Positions 1-8,417 of a DNA stretch of 64,000 bases are shown here, piece by piece. The notes beneath the pieces were generated by a model. The model had not been told where the DNA came from and did no database searches. It saw nothing but the letters and a program-made list of their open reading frames with translations. The translations under genes and the position numbers were made by a program. Source of the stretch: Gemmobacter denitrificans (GTDB lineage: Bacteria; Pseudomonadota; Alphaproteobacteria; Rhodobacterales; Rhodobacteraceae); assembly GCF_036964905.1 (NCBI RefSeq), contig NZ_JBALHR010000002.1:458989-522988 (forward strand). Reading direction: 5' to 3'. The first letter of the stretch is position 1, and every line of letters begins with the position of its first letter.

Positions 1-2
1 TC

Positions 3-44
3 GCCCCGGAGGCTCCGCCCCGGATATTTCGGCCACGATAAAGG
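3..44 (+). repeat. Rhodobacteraceae-type intergenic repeat, copy A
   Basis: A GC-rich block followed by the core CCCGGATATTTCGGCCACGA and then AAAGG. Related copies lie at 3251-3304 (minus strand) and 9071-9134 (plus strand). This copy directly follows the cobJ stop codon. The function is unknown; it may act as a transcript-end structure or be a small dispersed repeat. Confidence 0.5.
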
Positions 45-46
45 CA

Positions 47-778
47 TCAGGCGGACCTGGGCGTATAGACATGCGGGCCGATCCGCCGTGTCGCGGAATT
101 GCCGACCAGCACCACGGTGCGCATATCGGCCATGTCGTCGGTGGCGTCAGAGAGTGTCACGCAGCGCAACTGTTGATCCGGGGTGGAAACCGCGCGGGCA
201 AAGATGATCAGGCGGCCGGGTTCACATTCCTCGCGCAGGATCTCCAGCACCCGGGCGAATTGGTGCGGGCGCGAGCTGGAGCGCGGATTGTAGAAGGCCA
301 TCGCGAAATCCGCCTGTGCCGCCAGCCGCAGCCGCCGTTCGACCAGCGCGAAGGGCTTGAGATTGTCGGACAGGTTGATGGCGCAGAAATCATGGCCCAA
401 AGGTGCGCCTGCGGCGGCGGCGGCGGCCAGCATGGCGGTGATGCCGGGCAGCACGCTGACGGGCAGGTGCAGGAAATCGGGCCGGGCCTCCAGCGCCTCG
501 AACACCGCGCTGGCCATGGCAAATACCCCCGGATCACCCGAGGAGACCACGACCACCTGCCGCCCTGCTGCGGCCATCTCCAGCGCATGGGTTGCGCGGT
601 CCAGTTCCACCCGGTTGTCGCTGGCATGCAGCGTCAGCCCGTCGCGCGGGGCGATGCGGGCGACATAGGGGATATAGCCGACGATATCCGTGGCGCGGTC
701 GATGGCCGCGGTCACTTCGGGCGTGACCTTTGCGGCATCGCCCGGGCCAAGGCCCACGATGGTGACGGAGCCGGTCAT
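47..778 (-). CDS. cobJ: Precorrin-3B C17-methyltransferase CobJ
   Basis: SAM-dependent methyltransferase that methylates C17 and drives ring contraction in aerobic cobalamin synthesis; cytoplasmic. The 243-residue protein begins MTGSVTIVGLGPGDAAKVTP, the glycine-rich N-terminal signature of tetrapyrrole methylases, and carries the SSGDPGVFAMA and FYNPRSSSRP motifs of the CobJ/CbiJ type. The start at 778 is chosen because it begins exactly at the family signature and overlaps the cobI stop by 4 nt (ATGA), implying translational coupling; an upstream in-frame start would add 20 residues of low-complexity sequence. It is the last cob gene of the riboswitch-controlled leftward operon visible in the window. 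Confidence 0.95.
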   Translation of the reverse strand: MTGSVTIVGLGPGDAAKVTPEVTAAIDRATDIVGYIPYVARIAPRDGLTLHASDNRVELDRATHALEMAAAGRQVVVVSSGDPGVFAMASAVFEALEARPDFLHLPVSVLPGITAMLAAAAAAGAPLGHDFCAINLSDNLKPFALVERRLRLAAQADFAMAFYNPRSSSRPHQFARVLEILREECEPGRLIIFARAVSTPDQQLRCVTLSDATDDMADMRTVVLVGNSATRRIGPHVYTPRSA

Positions 779-1500
779 TCCGCGATCTCCGGGCGGCGGC
801 CATGGCCATGGACGATGACGATGGCGAAATAGGGACAATCGGCGGCGTCAACTTCGGCCAGCCTTGCGATACGTTGGCCGGGCATGGTGCCGCGTTCGAT
901 CAGCCAGGCATCCTGCAGCCGCCCGGCAGTGGCGAGAGCCCGGCGCACCTTGGGCAGGTTGCGGCCGGTTTTCATCACCGCCAGCGCGTCAGCCGCGCGC
1001 ATGTGGCGGACCAGATCTTCCTCGGGCAGGGTGCCCATCAGCACCGACAGCACATCATCGCCCCAGGTGATCGGTGTGCCCGTGGCATGCCAGCAGCCCG
1101 CCATCCCGGTGATGCCGGGGATCACCTCCACCGCCACACGGTCTTTCAACCGGGTGTAGAGATGCATGAAACTGCCATAGAAGAAGGGATCGCCTTCACA
1201 CAGCACGACCACTTCGCCGGGCAGAGCGGCCAGCCGGTCGGCCCAATCATCATAGAACCGGGCCAGCGCGTCATTATAGGCGGGGCTGTCGAAGGGCAGT
1301 TCGGTCGTGACCGGATATTCCATCGCGAATTCCTGCGCATCGGGGCGCAACAGGGTTTCGACGATGGCGCGGGCCTGGCCGCGCCGCCCGGGTTTGCGGA
1401 AATAGGCGATCTGCGTTGCCGCCCGCACGGCGCGATCGGCCCGGACAGACATCAGATCGGGATCGCCGGGGCCGAGCCCTGCGCAGAGAATGCGGGCCAT
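775..1500 (-). CDS. cobI: Precorrin-2 C20-methyltransferase CobI
   Basis: Methylates C20 of precorrin-2 with SAM in corrin ring synthesis. The protein of 241 residues starts MARILCAGLGPGDPDLMSVR, has the tetrapyrrole methylase motif EGDPFFYGSFMHLY and the segment VIPGITGMAGCWHATGTPI typical of CobI/CbiL. The start at 1500 coincides with the family N-terminus; the open frame continues upstream only as an overlap with cobH. It lies between cobH (2-nt gap) and cobJ (4-nt overlap), so it is part of the same transcript. Confidence 0.95.
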   Translation of the reverse strand: MARILCAGLGPGDPDLMSVRADRAVRAATQIAYFRKPGRRGQARAIVETLLRPDAQEFAMEYPVTTELPFDSPAYNDALARFYDDWADRLAALPGEVVVLCEGDPFFYGSFMHLYTRLKDRVAVEVIPGITGMAGCWHATGTPITWGDDVLSVLMGTLPEEDLVRHMRAADALAVMKTGRNLPKVRRALATAGRLQDAWLIERGTMPGQRIARLAEVDAADCPYFAIVIVHGHGRRPEIAE

Positions 1501-1502
1501 GG

Positions 1503-2132
1503 TCACTCCTTCCGGCTGGCAAGCGCGTTCACCGCCGCCACGGTGATGGCGCTGCCGCCCAGCCGCCCCTCGACGATGACTGCCGGGCAGGGGGCATCCT
1601 GCATCAGCGCGGCCTTGCTTTCTGCCGCCCCGATAAAGCCCACGGGGCAGCCGATGATGGCGGCGGGGCGCGGGCAGGCCGGGTCTTCCAGCATGTTCAG
1701 CAGATGGAACAGCGCGGTGGGCGCATTGCCGATGGCGACAATGCTGCCCGCCAGATGCGGACGCCACAATTCCACCGCGGCGGCGGAGCGGGTATTACCC
1801 AACTGTCGCGCCAGTTCTGGCACCGAAGGATCGTGCAGCGTGCAGATCACCTGATTGTTGGCGGGCAGGCGCGGGCGGGTGATGCCTTCGCTGACCATCC
1901 GGGCGTCGCACAGGATCGGCGCGCCCGCTTCCAGTGCGGCGCGGGCGGCAATCGCCATGCCGGGGGTAAAGCGGACATGGCGTTCCAGCCCCACCATGCC
2001 GACCGCATGGATCATGCGCACCACCACCACCTCTTCCTCGGGCGTGAAGCGTGCCAGTTCGGCCTCGGCCCGGATGGTGGCGAAAGAGTTCACATAGATG
2101 GTGGCACCATCGGTTTCGTACATATGGGGCAT
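1503..2132 (-). CDS. cobH: Precorrin-8X methylmutase CobH
   Basis: Moves the C11 methyl group to C12, giving hydrogenobyrinate. The protein has 209 residues, the normal length. Motifs include the N-terminal IYVNSFATIRAEA segment, MIHAVGMVGLERHVRF containing the catalytic-region histidine, and GCPVGFIGAAESKAAL near the C-terminus. It is separated from cobG by 2 nt and from cobI by 2 nt, consistent with a tightly packed operon. Confidence 0.96.
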   Translation of the reverse strand: MPHMYETDGATIYVNSFATIRAEAELARFTPEEEVVVVRMIHAVGMVGLERHVRFTPGMAIAARAALEAGAPILCDARMVSEGITRPRLPANNQVICTLHDPSVPELARQLGNTRSAAAVELWRPHLAGSIVAIGNAPTALFHLLNMLEDPACPRPAAIIGCPVGFIGAAESKAALMQDAPCPAVIVEGRLGGSAITVAAVNALASRKE

Positions 2133-2134
2133 GT

Positions 2135-3322
2135 TTACCGGGTCAGAAGTTCGGGCCGGGCGAGCAACTCGTCGGCGGTATGATGGGTGATCTGGTCCGC
2201 ATGATGCAGGGCATAGCCCTGCGCGGTGGCGATCAGGGTCAGCGGGGCGGGGCCGGGATGGGCGCAGGCCTTGGCGCAGCCTGACACATGCAGCAGGTCA
2301 GGCACATGGGGGGCCAATGCGCGGGCAAGGCTTCGCGTGGGGTGCAGCGCCTGCAGGCAACCGGGTGCACCGGTGCAGGCGATCACCTTCAGCATCGGGT
2401 CAGCGGGATCCGTGATCACACCGGGCAGGGCAGGCAGGTTCTGCGCGCCTTCCAGCACGAGCATCCGCCAGGGAGTCACCCGCAGCGCCCCCAGCTGCGC
2501 CAGCGCAGCAAGGGTGGCGGCCTGCATCTGACCAAAGTCGAATCCGATCATCGCGCCTGTTGGGCAGAGGCCCGGGCGGGCCGCGAACTGCGCTTCGGGC
2601 AGCGGGGTGTCAAACGCCTCGGGTGTTATTCCGCGCGCGATCAGGGCAGCCATGCGCCCCCGGCCGCCGGTCACGCCGCCCATCCGCAAGAACCAGCGGG
2701 CCAAAGCAATCGCTTCGTCCGCTGCGGTGTCCGCGCTGATTGCCTTCGCCCGCGATGACCCATCCGGGCGCAGCCACACCTTGCCGTCATGCACCTCGAT
2801 CCGGATGTCGCTTGCCGTGGCTGTCAGCACTGGTGCCGCACCGCAATCCACGGCAAAGCCGAACTTGGCCGGCAGGTCGGGCGCATCATCCGCTGCCAGC
2901 AAGGCCGCCAGATCGGCGGCAATCGCCAAGGTCGGATCAGATGCGCCATGAAAGGGCTGCACCACGATATTGCGCCGGGTTTCCTGCGCCACGCTGTCAT
3001 CAATCAGCCCAAGCGCCCGCAGCCCGGCAATCAGCGGCGCATGGCTGGCCTCTGTCACGCCGCGCAGCTGTACATTCGCGCGGGCCGACAGATCGATCAG
3101 GCCGTTGCCATGGGCCTGTGCCAATTCGGCAATCCCGGCTGCCTGTGCAGGGGTCAGCCGCCCAAGCCTGGGTCGCACCCGCACGACCCAACCATCGCCC
3201 GAAGCCATGGGACGCAACGCGCCCGGGCACCAGCCCTGAATGACCGGTGCTGCTTTATCCTGCTCCAGATATCCTTGGGGGGGGCGGGGGGCAGACAGCC
3301 CCCCGGCGCGTGTGCCGCTCAT
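2135..3322 (-). CDS. cobG: Precorrin-3B synthase CobG
   Basis: Oxygen-dependent precorrin-3B synthase, the marker enzyme of aerobic cobalamin synthesis; related to sirohaem/4Fe-4S nitrite and sulfite reductases. The protein has 395 residues. Two ferredoxin-like half-domains are visible (GDGWVVRVRPRLGRLTP near residue 42 and a second repeat after about residue 240). The cluster ligands appear as C-x5-C (CTGAPGC) and C-x3-C (CAKAC) near the C-terminus. The start overlaps the cobN stop by 4 nt. The first 30 or so residues are encoded by a copy of an intergenic repeat (3251-3304) and precede the conserved domain, so the N-terminal tail is probably not functionally important. Confidence 0.93.
   Translation of the reverse strand: MSGTRAGGLSAPRPPQGYLEQDKAAPVIQGWCPGALRPMASGDGWVVRVRPRLGRLTPAQAAGIAELAQAHGNGLIDLSARANVQLRGVTEASHAPLIAGLRALGLIDDSVAQETRRNIVVQPFHGASDPTLAIAADLAALLAADDAPDLPAKFGFAVDCGAAPVLTATASDIRIEVHDGKVWLRPDGSSRAKAISADTAADEAIALARWFLRMGGVTGGRGRMAALIARGITPEAFDTPLPEAQFAARPGLCPTGAMIGFDFGQMQAATLAALAQLGALRVTPWRMLVLEGAQNLPALPGVITDPADPMLKVIACTGAPGCLQALHPTRSLARALAPHVPDLLHVSGCAKACAHPGPAPLTLIATAQGYALHHADQITHHTADELLARPELLTR
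3251..3304 (-). repeat. Intergenic-type repeat, copy B, inside the cobG 5' end
   Basis: On the minus strand this reads as a G/C-rich block followed by AAGGATATCTGGAGCAGGAT and then AAAG. It aligns with copy A (3-44) and copy C (9071-9134). Here it is in frame inside cobG and encodes the N-terminal segment GGLSAPRPPQGYLEQDKA. Confidence 0.5.
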
Positions 3323-6300
3323 GCGCCCACCTCCATCATGGCTGCAATCGAATTGCGGCGGGTGACCCAGAGCCCGGCCTCGTGCAGCGCGTGGAAGCGG
3401 GCACGCAGGGCGGCCAGCGCCTGCGGGTTCTCGGCCTCTAGAAAAGCCACCAGATCATCGCGGCCCAAGGTCGCCTCGTGATAGAGATCGATCAGATGGG
3501 CAGGCACGGCGCGGGTCAGATGGGCGAAGGCGGCCAGATGATCCAGCGTCGCGGCAATTTCGGCCCCGCCGCGAAAGCCGTGGCGCATCAGCGCGGTGGC
3601 CCAGTCGGGGTTGGCGGCGCGGGCGCGGATCACCCGGGCGATTTCCTCGCCCAGAAGACGCGCGCGCGGTGCGGCGGGGTTGGTGCTGTCCAGATGGTAC
3701 AGGGTGGCAGAGCCACCCAGATGGGCGACCGCTGCCGCAAAACCGCCCTCATGCGCGGCATAATCCGAAGCCAGCAGCACATCGCTTTCGGCCAGATCCT
3801 GCACATGGGCAAAGCCGTCGGCCGCGCGGACCCGCGCTTCCAGCGCCGCGCGGGCGGGGCGGGCCGTGCCCTGCGCATCAATCGCCCATTCCGATCCCCG
3901 CAGCCAGGCCTCGCCCGCAGCGGCGCGGCCTTCGGGGCTGTAATCTTCCAGCGCCTCGGTCATGCCCAGCCCGTATTGGCCGGGCCCGGGGCCAAAGACG
4001 CGGGGGCTGCGCGCCAGATAGGGGTTGTCTTCCGGCGCCTCGTCGCGGTTGGCCAATGCCTGCGTGGCGGCCTCGAACAATTGCGCAAGGCCGGGAAAGA
4101 CATCGCGGAACAGGCCTGACACCCGCAGCGTGACATCGATGCGCGGGCGGCGCAGCAGGGCAAGCGGCGTGATGTCAAACCCGCTGACCCTTTCGCTGCC
4201 CGCATCCCAGCGGGGGGCAAGCCCGGCCAGATGCAGCGCCATGCCGAATTCCTCGCCTGCGGTGCGCATGGTGGCGCTGCCCCAGAGGTCGATCACCAGT
4301 GACCTGGGGTAATCCCCCTGTTCCTGCAGATGGCGGCGCAGCAATTCTTCGGCGAGCTTCACCCCTTGGGCAAAGGCCGCACGGCTGGGCACGGCACGGG
4401 GATCGACGGCGTAAAGATTGCGCCCGGTGGGCAGCACATCGCTGCGCCCCCGATAGGGCGACCCCGAGGGGCCGGGGGGCACATGGCGGGCATTGAGCGC
4501 GGCCAGCAGCCCTTCCATCTCGCCGGTGCCCTGACCAAAGACATGCAGGCCCGCGCCATATTGGCTTTCCTTGATGTCGCAGACGAAACGGTCGATCCGG
4601 GTGATCGCCTCGGCGGGCGAGGCATCGGGGCCAAGACCCAGATCCTCTTCGACCCCCGCCGCCTGTGCTTCCAGCCGGACAGCGGCAATCAGCCGGTCGC
4701 GCCGGGCCGGGTCAAGCCCGTCGGCGGTTGAATATTCGTCCAGCAGCCGTTCCAGACGCAGCAGGCCATCGGGCAAGGCCGAGGCGACCATGGGCGGCGG
4801 CAAATGGCCCAGAGTCAGGGCCGAAATGCGCCGTTTGGCCTGCGCGGCTTCGCCTGGATCATTGACGATGAAAGGATAGATCACCGGCAGCGCACCGATC
4901 AGCGCCTCGGGCCAGCACTGGCCGGACAGGGCAACCGCCTTGCCTGGCAGCCATTCCAGCGTGCCATGCGCGCCAATATGGACCAGCGCCTGCAGGCCCT
5001 GCGCCCGAAGCCAGAGATAGAAGGCTACATAGGCATGGCGCGGCACCCGGGCCAGATCGTGATAATCGCCGTCCCGGCTGGCCACTTCGCCCCGTTCGGG
5101 CTGCAGCGCGACCAGCGCCGATCCCCGCCACAGCGCGCGAAAGGTCATTGCCCCATCCCGGCAATCCGGGTCATCCTCTGGCGCGCCCCAAGCCGCGTGC
5201 AGCCGGGCTTGCAAATCTTCGGGCAGGCGGGCCAGTGCTGATGCGTAGGCGTCAAGCGGCCAGCCCAGCCGTGCCGTTTCCAGCGCCCGGCCAAGGCCAT
5301 CGCCGGGTTCGGTCGCGTGGCCTTCGGCAGCCAGTCGGGTCAGGATTGCCTCGGAGGAGGCCAGGGCATCCAGTCCGACGGCATGGGCCAGATTGTAATC
5401 CTTGCCCGGATAGGTGGACAGCACCAGCGCCAGACGCCGATCCGCCGGGGCTGTCTGGCCCAGATGATAGCGCGCCATGACCCGGTCGATCACCGCAGCA
5501 ATGCGGGCAGGATCGGCACGATGGGCAAAGCGCGAAAACTGCAGGTCGGGATCGCGGGCACTGGGCTGCTTGAAGCTGACGACACCGGCAAACAGGCGGC
5601 CATCCACCTCGGGCAGAACCACATGCATCGCCAGATCGGCGGGCGACAGGCCGCGTTCAGCCCCCTGCCATTCCTTGCGCCGCGCGGTGGACAGGGCCAC
5701 CTGCCAGACCGGGCAGTCGGCGGCATCCAGCGGCGAAGGCCCGGCATCGGTCCGGGCCGAAAAGGCGGTGGCATTGACGATGGCCATGGGGGCGGCAAGG
5801 CGCAGGGCTTCGGCCACCCAGGCCGCGGCAGGCCCTTTCAGCGACGGCGCGAACAAGCCATAGGCCCGCAGGCCGCGCGCCCGGGCCTGATGGATCAGCG
5901 CATCGATGGGTTCCAGATCGGCGGCGGTCAGATAGCTGCGGTAGAAGGTCACCACCAACAAGGGGCCTTCGCCCTCTGGCCCCGGCACCACACCCTGCGC
6001 GGGATCGTACCAGCCGCAATCGGGCACCGTCTTGTCGCCCATCACCGGCGGGGCATACAGCCCGGCAGCCAGCGCGAGTTGCGCCAGTGCCGCCTGCGCC
6101 GCCACCGCCCCCCCGGCATCGCACAGCGCCGCCAGCCGCCGCAATGTGCCCACCGGCAGGGTGGAAAGTTCATCCAGCCGCGCATCCGGGCGACCGTCAG
6201 CCGGCAGAATGGCCAAGGCGATGCCCTTGCGGCGGCACAGATCCTGCAGCTGCATCACGCCATAGGACCAATAGCTTTCGCCACCGATCAGCCGGATCAG

Positions 6301-6546
6301 GATGCCCTTGGCGCCGGGCAGGGTGTTTTCGACATAGGTATCGACCGACACCGGATGTTTCAGCGCCACCAGATTGCACAGCCGCAGCGAAGGCAGACGC
6401 CCCGCCGCCCGATGCCACCCCGCCGCGAAAGCGCCAAGATCGCTGTCGGAAAACGACAGAACCACCAGATCCGCAGGTGTCTGGCCCGGATCATAGGGGG
6501 TCTCGCTTTCCTCAAGCCCGTGGCTTTCGCGGAAGGTGACGTGCAA
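3319..6546 (-). CDS. cobN: Cobaltochelatase subunit CobN
   Basis: Large subunit of the ATP-dependent aerobic cobaltochelatase CobNST, which inserts cobalt into hydrogenobyrinic acid a,c-diamide; it works with CobS and CobT, which are not in this window. The protein has 1075 residues, at the short end for the CobN/BchH family. Recognisable segments are the N-terminal DPGQTPADLVVLSFSDSDLG, HIGAHGTLEWLPGKAVALSG, LYAVDPRAVPSRAAF and VIDLWGSATMRTAGEE. The end overlaps cobG by 4 nt; the start lies 3 nt after cobW. No signal peptide or membrane segment is seen. Confidence 0.96.
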   Translation of the reverse strand: MHVTFRESHGLEESETPYDPGQTPADLVVLSFSDSDLGAFAAGWHRAAGRLPSLRLCNLVALKHPVSVDTYVENTLPGAKGILIRLIGGESYWSYGVMQLQDLCRRKGIALAILPADGRPDARLDELSTLPVGTLRRLAALCDAGGAVAAQAALAQLALAAGLYAPPVMGDKTVPDCGWYDPAQGVVPGPEGEGPLLVVTFYRSYLTAADLEPIDALIHQARARGLRAYGLFAPSLKGPAAAWVAEALRLAAPMAIVNATAFSARTDAGPSPLDAADCPVWQVALSTARRKEWQGAERGLSPADLAMHVVLPEVDGRLFAGVVSFKQPSARDPDLQFSRFAHRADPARIAAVIDRVMARYHLGQTAPADRRLALVLSTYPGKDYNLAHAVGLDALASSEAILTRLAAEGHATEPGDGLGRALETARLGWPLDAYASALARLPEDLQARLHAAWGAPEDDPDCRDGAMTFRALWRGSALVALQPERGEVASRDGDYHDLARVPRHAYVAFYLWLRAQGLQALVHIGAHGTLEWLPGKAVALSGQCWPEALIGALPVIYPFIVNDPGEAAQAKRRISALTLGHLPPPMVASALPDGLLRLERLLDEYSTADGLDPARRDRLIAAVRLEAQAAGVEEDLGLGPDASPAEAITRIDRFVCDIKESQYGAGLHVFGQGTGEMEGLLAALNARHVPPGPSGSPYRGRSDVLPTGRNLYAVDPRAVPSRAAFAQGVKLAEELLRRHLQEQGDYPRSLVIDLWGSATMRTAGEEFGMALHLAGLAPRWDAGSERVSGFDITPLALLRRPRIDVTLRVSGLFRDVFPGLAQLFEAATQALANRDEAPEDNPYLARSPRVFGPGPGQYGLGMTEALEDYSPEGRAAAGEAWLRGSEWAIDAQGTARPARAALEARVRAADGFAHVQDLAESDVLLASDYAAHEGGFAAAVAHLGGSATLYHLDSTNPAAPRARLLGEEIARVIRARAANPDWATALMRHGFRGGAEIAATLDHLAAFAHLTRAVPAHLIDLYHEATLGRDDLVAFLEAENPQALAALRARFHALHEAGLWVTRRNSIAAMMEVGA

Positions 6547-6549
6547 GGA

Positions 6550-7584
6550 TCAGCCCTCCAGCACGGCGCGGATCGCCGTTTCGTTCACATGATCATGTTC
6601 GGCAATGACCACCAGCCGGGTGGCGCGCGGCGTATCGCCCCAGGGCCGGTCATATTGCGCGCGGACGCGTTCGCCCACGGCCTGCACCAGCATCCGCATC
6701 GGCTTGCCCACGACCGCGACATAGCCCTTCACGCGCAGGATATCCTGTTCGCGGGCCAGACGGCGGATGGCCTCTTGCAGCCGGTCGGGATCGGCCACTT
6801 CGGGCAGATCGATCACGACGGTATCGAAGTCGTCATGTTCGTGATCGTCATGGCCGTCATGATGGCTGGGGCGGGCGGCCAGATCATCTTCGGCTGCGGC
6901 GTTCAGACCCAGAATGACGCGCGGGTCGATCACCCCTTCGGTCATCGGCAGGATCGGCAGCTTGCGCGGGGCCTCGGCCTCGATCACCGCGCGGGCGGCG
7001 GCCAGACCGGCCTCCCCGGCCAGATCGGCCTTGGACAGCAGCACCACATCGGCGCAGGCGATCTGATCCTCGAACACTTCGGACAGCGGGGTTTCGTGAT
7101 CCAGGCTGTCATCGGCGGCGCGCTGCGCATCCACCGCTGCCACATCGGGGGCAAAGCGACCTGCCGCCACGGCCTCGGCATCGGCCAGGGCCACGACACC
7201 ATCAACCGTGATCTTCGACCGGATCGCCGGCCAGTCAAAGGCCTTGAGCAAGGGCTTGGGCAGGGCCAGACCCGAGGTTTCGATCAGGATGTGATCGGGG
7301 CGCAGCGGCAGGGCCATCAGGGCCTCGATCGTGGGGATGAAATCATCGGCCACGGTGCAGCAGATGCAGCCATTGGCCAGTTCGACGATGTTTTCCACCG
7401 GGCAGTTTTCATCGGCGCAGGATTTCAGGATATCGCCATCCACCCCCACGGTGCCGAATTCGTTCACCAGCACGGCCAGACGCTTGCCCTGCGGGTTCTG
7501 CATCAGATGGCGGATCAGCGTCGTCTTGCCCGCGCCCAGAAAGCCGGTGATTACGGTGACGGGGATCTTGGTCAGGTCAGTCAT
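6550..7584 (-). CDS. cobW: CobW, G3E-family GTPase of cobalamin synthesis
   Basis: Zn/Co-binding P-loop GTPase thought to deliver cobalt to the CobNST chelatase. The protein has 344 residues with Walker A GFLGAGKTT (about residues 14-22), the metal-binding CxCC motif (GCICC), ETSG, the G4-like SKAD motif, and a His/Asp-rich loop (HHDGHDDHEHDD) before the C-terminal CobW_C domain. It is placed directly upstream of cobN, the standard arrangement in Rhodobacteraceae. The start overlaps the DUF1636 gene by 4 nt. Confidence 0.95.
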   Translation of the reverse strand: MTDLTKIPVTVITGFLGAGKTTLIRHLMQNPQGKRLAVLVNEFGTVGVDGDILKSCADENCPVENIVELANGCICCTVADDFIPTIEALMALPLRPDHILIETSGLALPKPLLKAFDWPAIRSKITVDGVVALADAEAVAAGRFAPDVAAVDAQRAADDSLDHETPLSEVFEDQIACADVVLLSKADLAGEAGLAAARAVIEAEAPRKLPILPMTEGVIDPRVILGLNAAAEDDLAARPSHHDGHDDHEHDDFDTVVIDLPEVADPDRLQEAIRRLAREQDILRVKGYVAVVGKPMRMLVQAVGERVRAQYDRPWGDTPRATRLVVIAEHDHVNETAIRAVLEG

Positions 7585-7979
7585 TCGGCGGCGTCCTTCA
7601 GGGCGGGAATGGGGTCAAGGGCGGGCAGGGGCGGGATGCGCGCAAGGCTCTGCTTGCGGAAGATTTCGGGCCGCTCGCGCCAGGGCACAAGCCCGTCGGC
7701 CGTGGCGGCATAGGCCGCCGCCCCTTGCAGAATGGCCGCAGCATGGGTTTCGGGGTCCATTCGGCCATAGACATAGGTCCATTTGTCCGGGGCGGACAAA
7801 GCGACGGCACAGCCATTGCTGCAGGCTGAGAGACATTCGACCGGCAGGATTGCCACCCCCTCGGGGAGCGGTTCGGCCAGGAGCGCGGCAAGCAGCTGCG
7901 CGCCCGGGCGCGGGCCATCAGGGGGCGCGGCCCCCTCGCGGCGGCAGGTGGTGCAGACATGCAGCAGGGCCTGTGCCAT
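7581..7979 (-). CDS. DUF1636 metal-binding protein of the cob operon
   Basis: Small protein of 132 residues with four cysteines in a thioredoxin-like ferredoxin pattern: HVCTTCRR near the N-terminus and ECLSACSNGC in the middle, then WTYVYGRMDP. Members of DUF1636 are regularly found beside cobW and probably bind a metal or 2Fe-2S cluster; the exact role is not established. The start at 7979 (MAQALLHVCTTC) places the first cysteine pair at the usual position; an alternative start at 8048 would add a non-conserved extension. It is the first gene after the riboswitch. Confidence 0.85.
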   Translation of the reverse strand: MAQALLHVCTTCRREGAAPPDGPRPGAQLLAALLAEPLPEGVAILPVECLSACSNGCAVALSAPDKWTYVYGRMDPETHAAAILQGAAAYAATADGLVPWRERPEIFRKQSLARIPPLPALDPIPALKDAAE

Positions 7980-8072
7980 GCGTCTTCTCCCATCGGGCAG
8001 GGGCATGGCACGGCAGGGGCAAAGGCCCCGGTCGCGCAGCGGAAACACCCCGTCCGCCCGTCACTTCATTGC

Positions 8073-8240
8073 TGCTGGCAGGTCTCCCGGCTTGCGGAGC
8101 GGGTTTCCCCCCGGTCCCGGCCTTCCCGGCTGTACGCCAGTGGCATGGGGCCTCTCCGGTCACGGTCGCGGGGGCGGCTGCGCTTGCCCCGGATGGGGGG
8201 ACGCATTCCTTCTTCGCCTGCCACAGGGCAGGAACCAGCA
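8073..8240 (-). promoter_or_regulatory. Cobalamin (AdoCbl) riboswitch
   Basis: On the minus strand the element is closed by P1 arms TGCTGG (plus 8235-8240) and CCAGCA (plus 8073-8078). It contains GCAGCCGCCCCCGCGAC in the middle, the B12-box core GCCACTGG, and the diagnostic 3' end AAGCCGGGAGACCTGCCAGC. It lies 93 nt upstream of the first gene of the operon. High AdoCbl is expected to repress the operon, by termination or by blocking translation; I do not see a clear terminator after it. Confidence 0.93.
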
Positions 8241-8246
8241 TGACCG

Positions 8247-8275
8247 CCTTGTGACAGATTGGCCTTGCGAGTCAA
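8247..8275 (-). promoter_or_regulatory. Candidate promoter of the cob operon
   Basis: On the minus strand TTGACT (plus 8270-8275) is followed after 17 nt by ACAAGG (plus 8247-8252). The -10 is poor. The predicted transcript start falls at the riboswitch P1 5' arm, which is the main support. Confidence 0.35.
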
Positions 8276-8417
8276 GAACAGGCGCGGCGTCTGCAGGGGC
8301 AAGGGCGACATCCGCCGCCGCAATCGGCGCGACGCCGCCCCCGCTGCGGCAAAGGTCGGAGCCGGGCTTTCCGGCCCTGCGGCAATCGGTTAGACCTGCA
8401 GGTCAGAGGAGATGCCC

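Noticed and set aside
71..832. Long rightward frame opposite cobJ
   Set aside because: It is the complement of a clearly conserved gene and its product is a Gly/His/Gln-rich antisense pattern typical of high-GC DNA.
5317..7713. 798-codon rightward frame opposite cobN and cobW
   Set aside because: Antisense shadow of two conserved genes; no domain-like sequence and no ribosome site.
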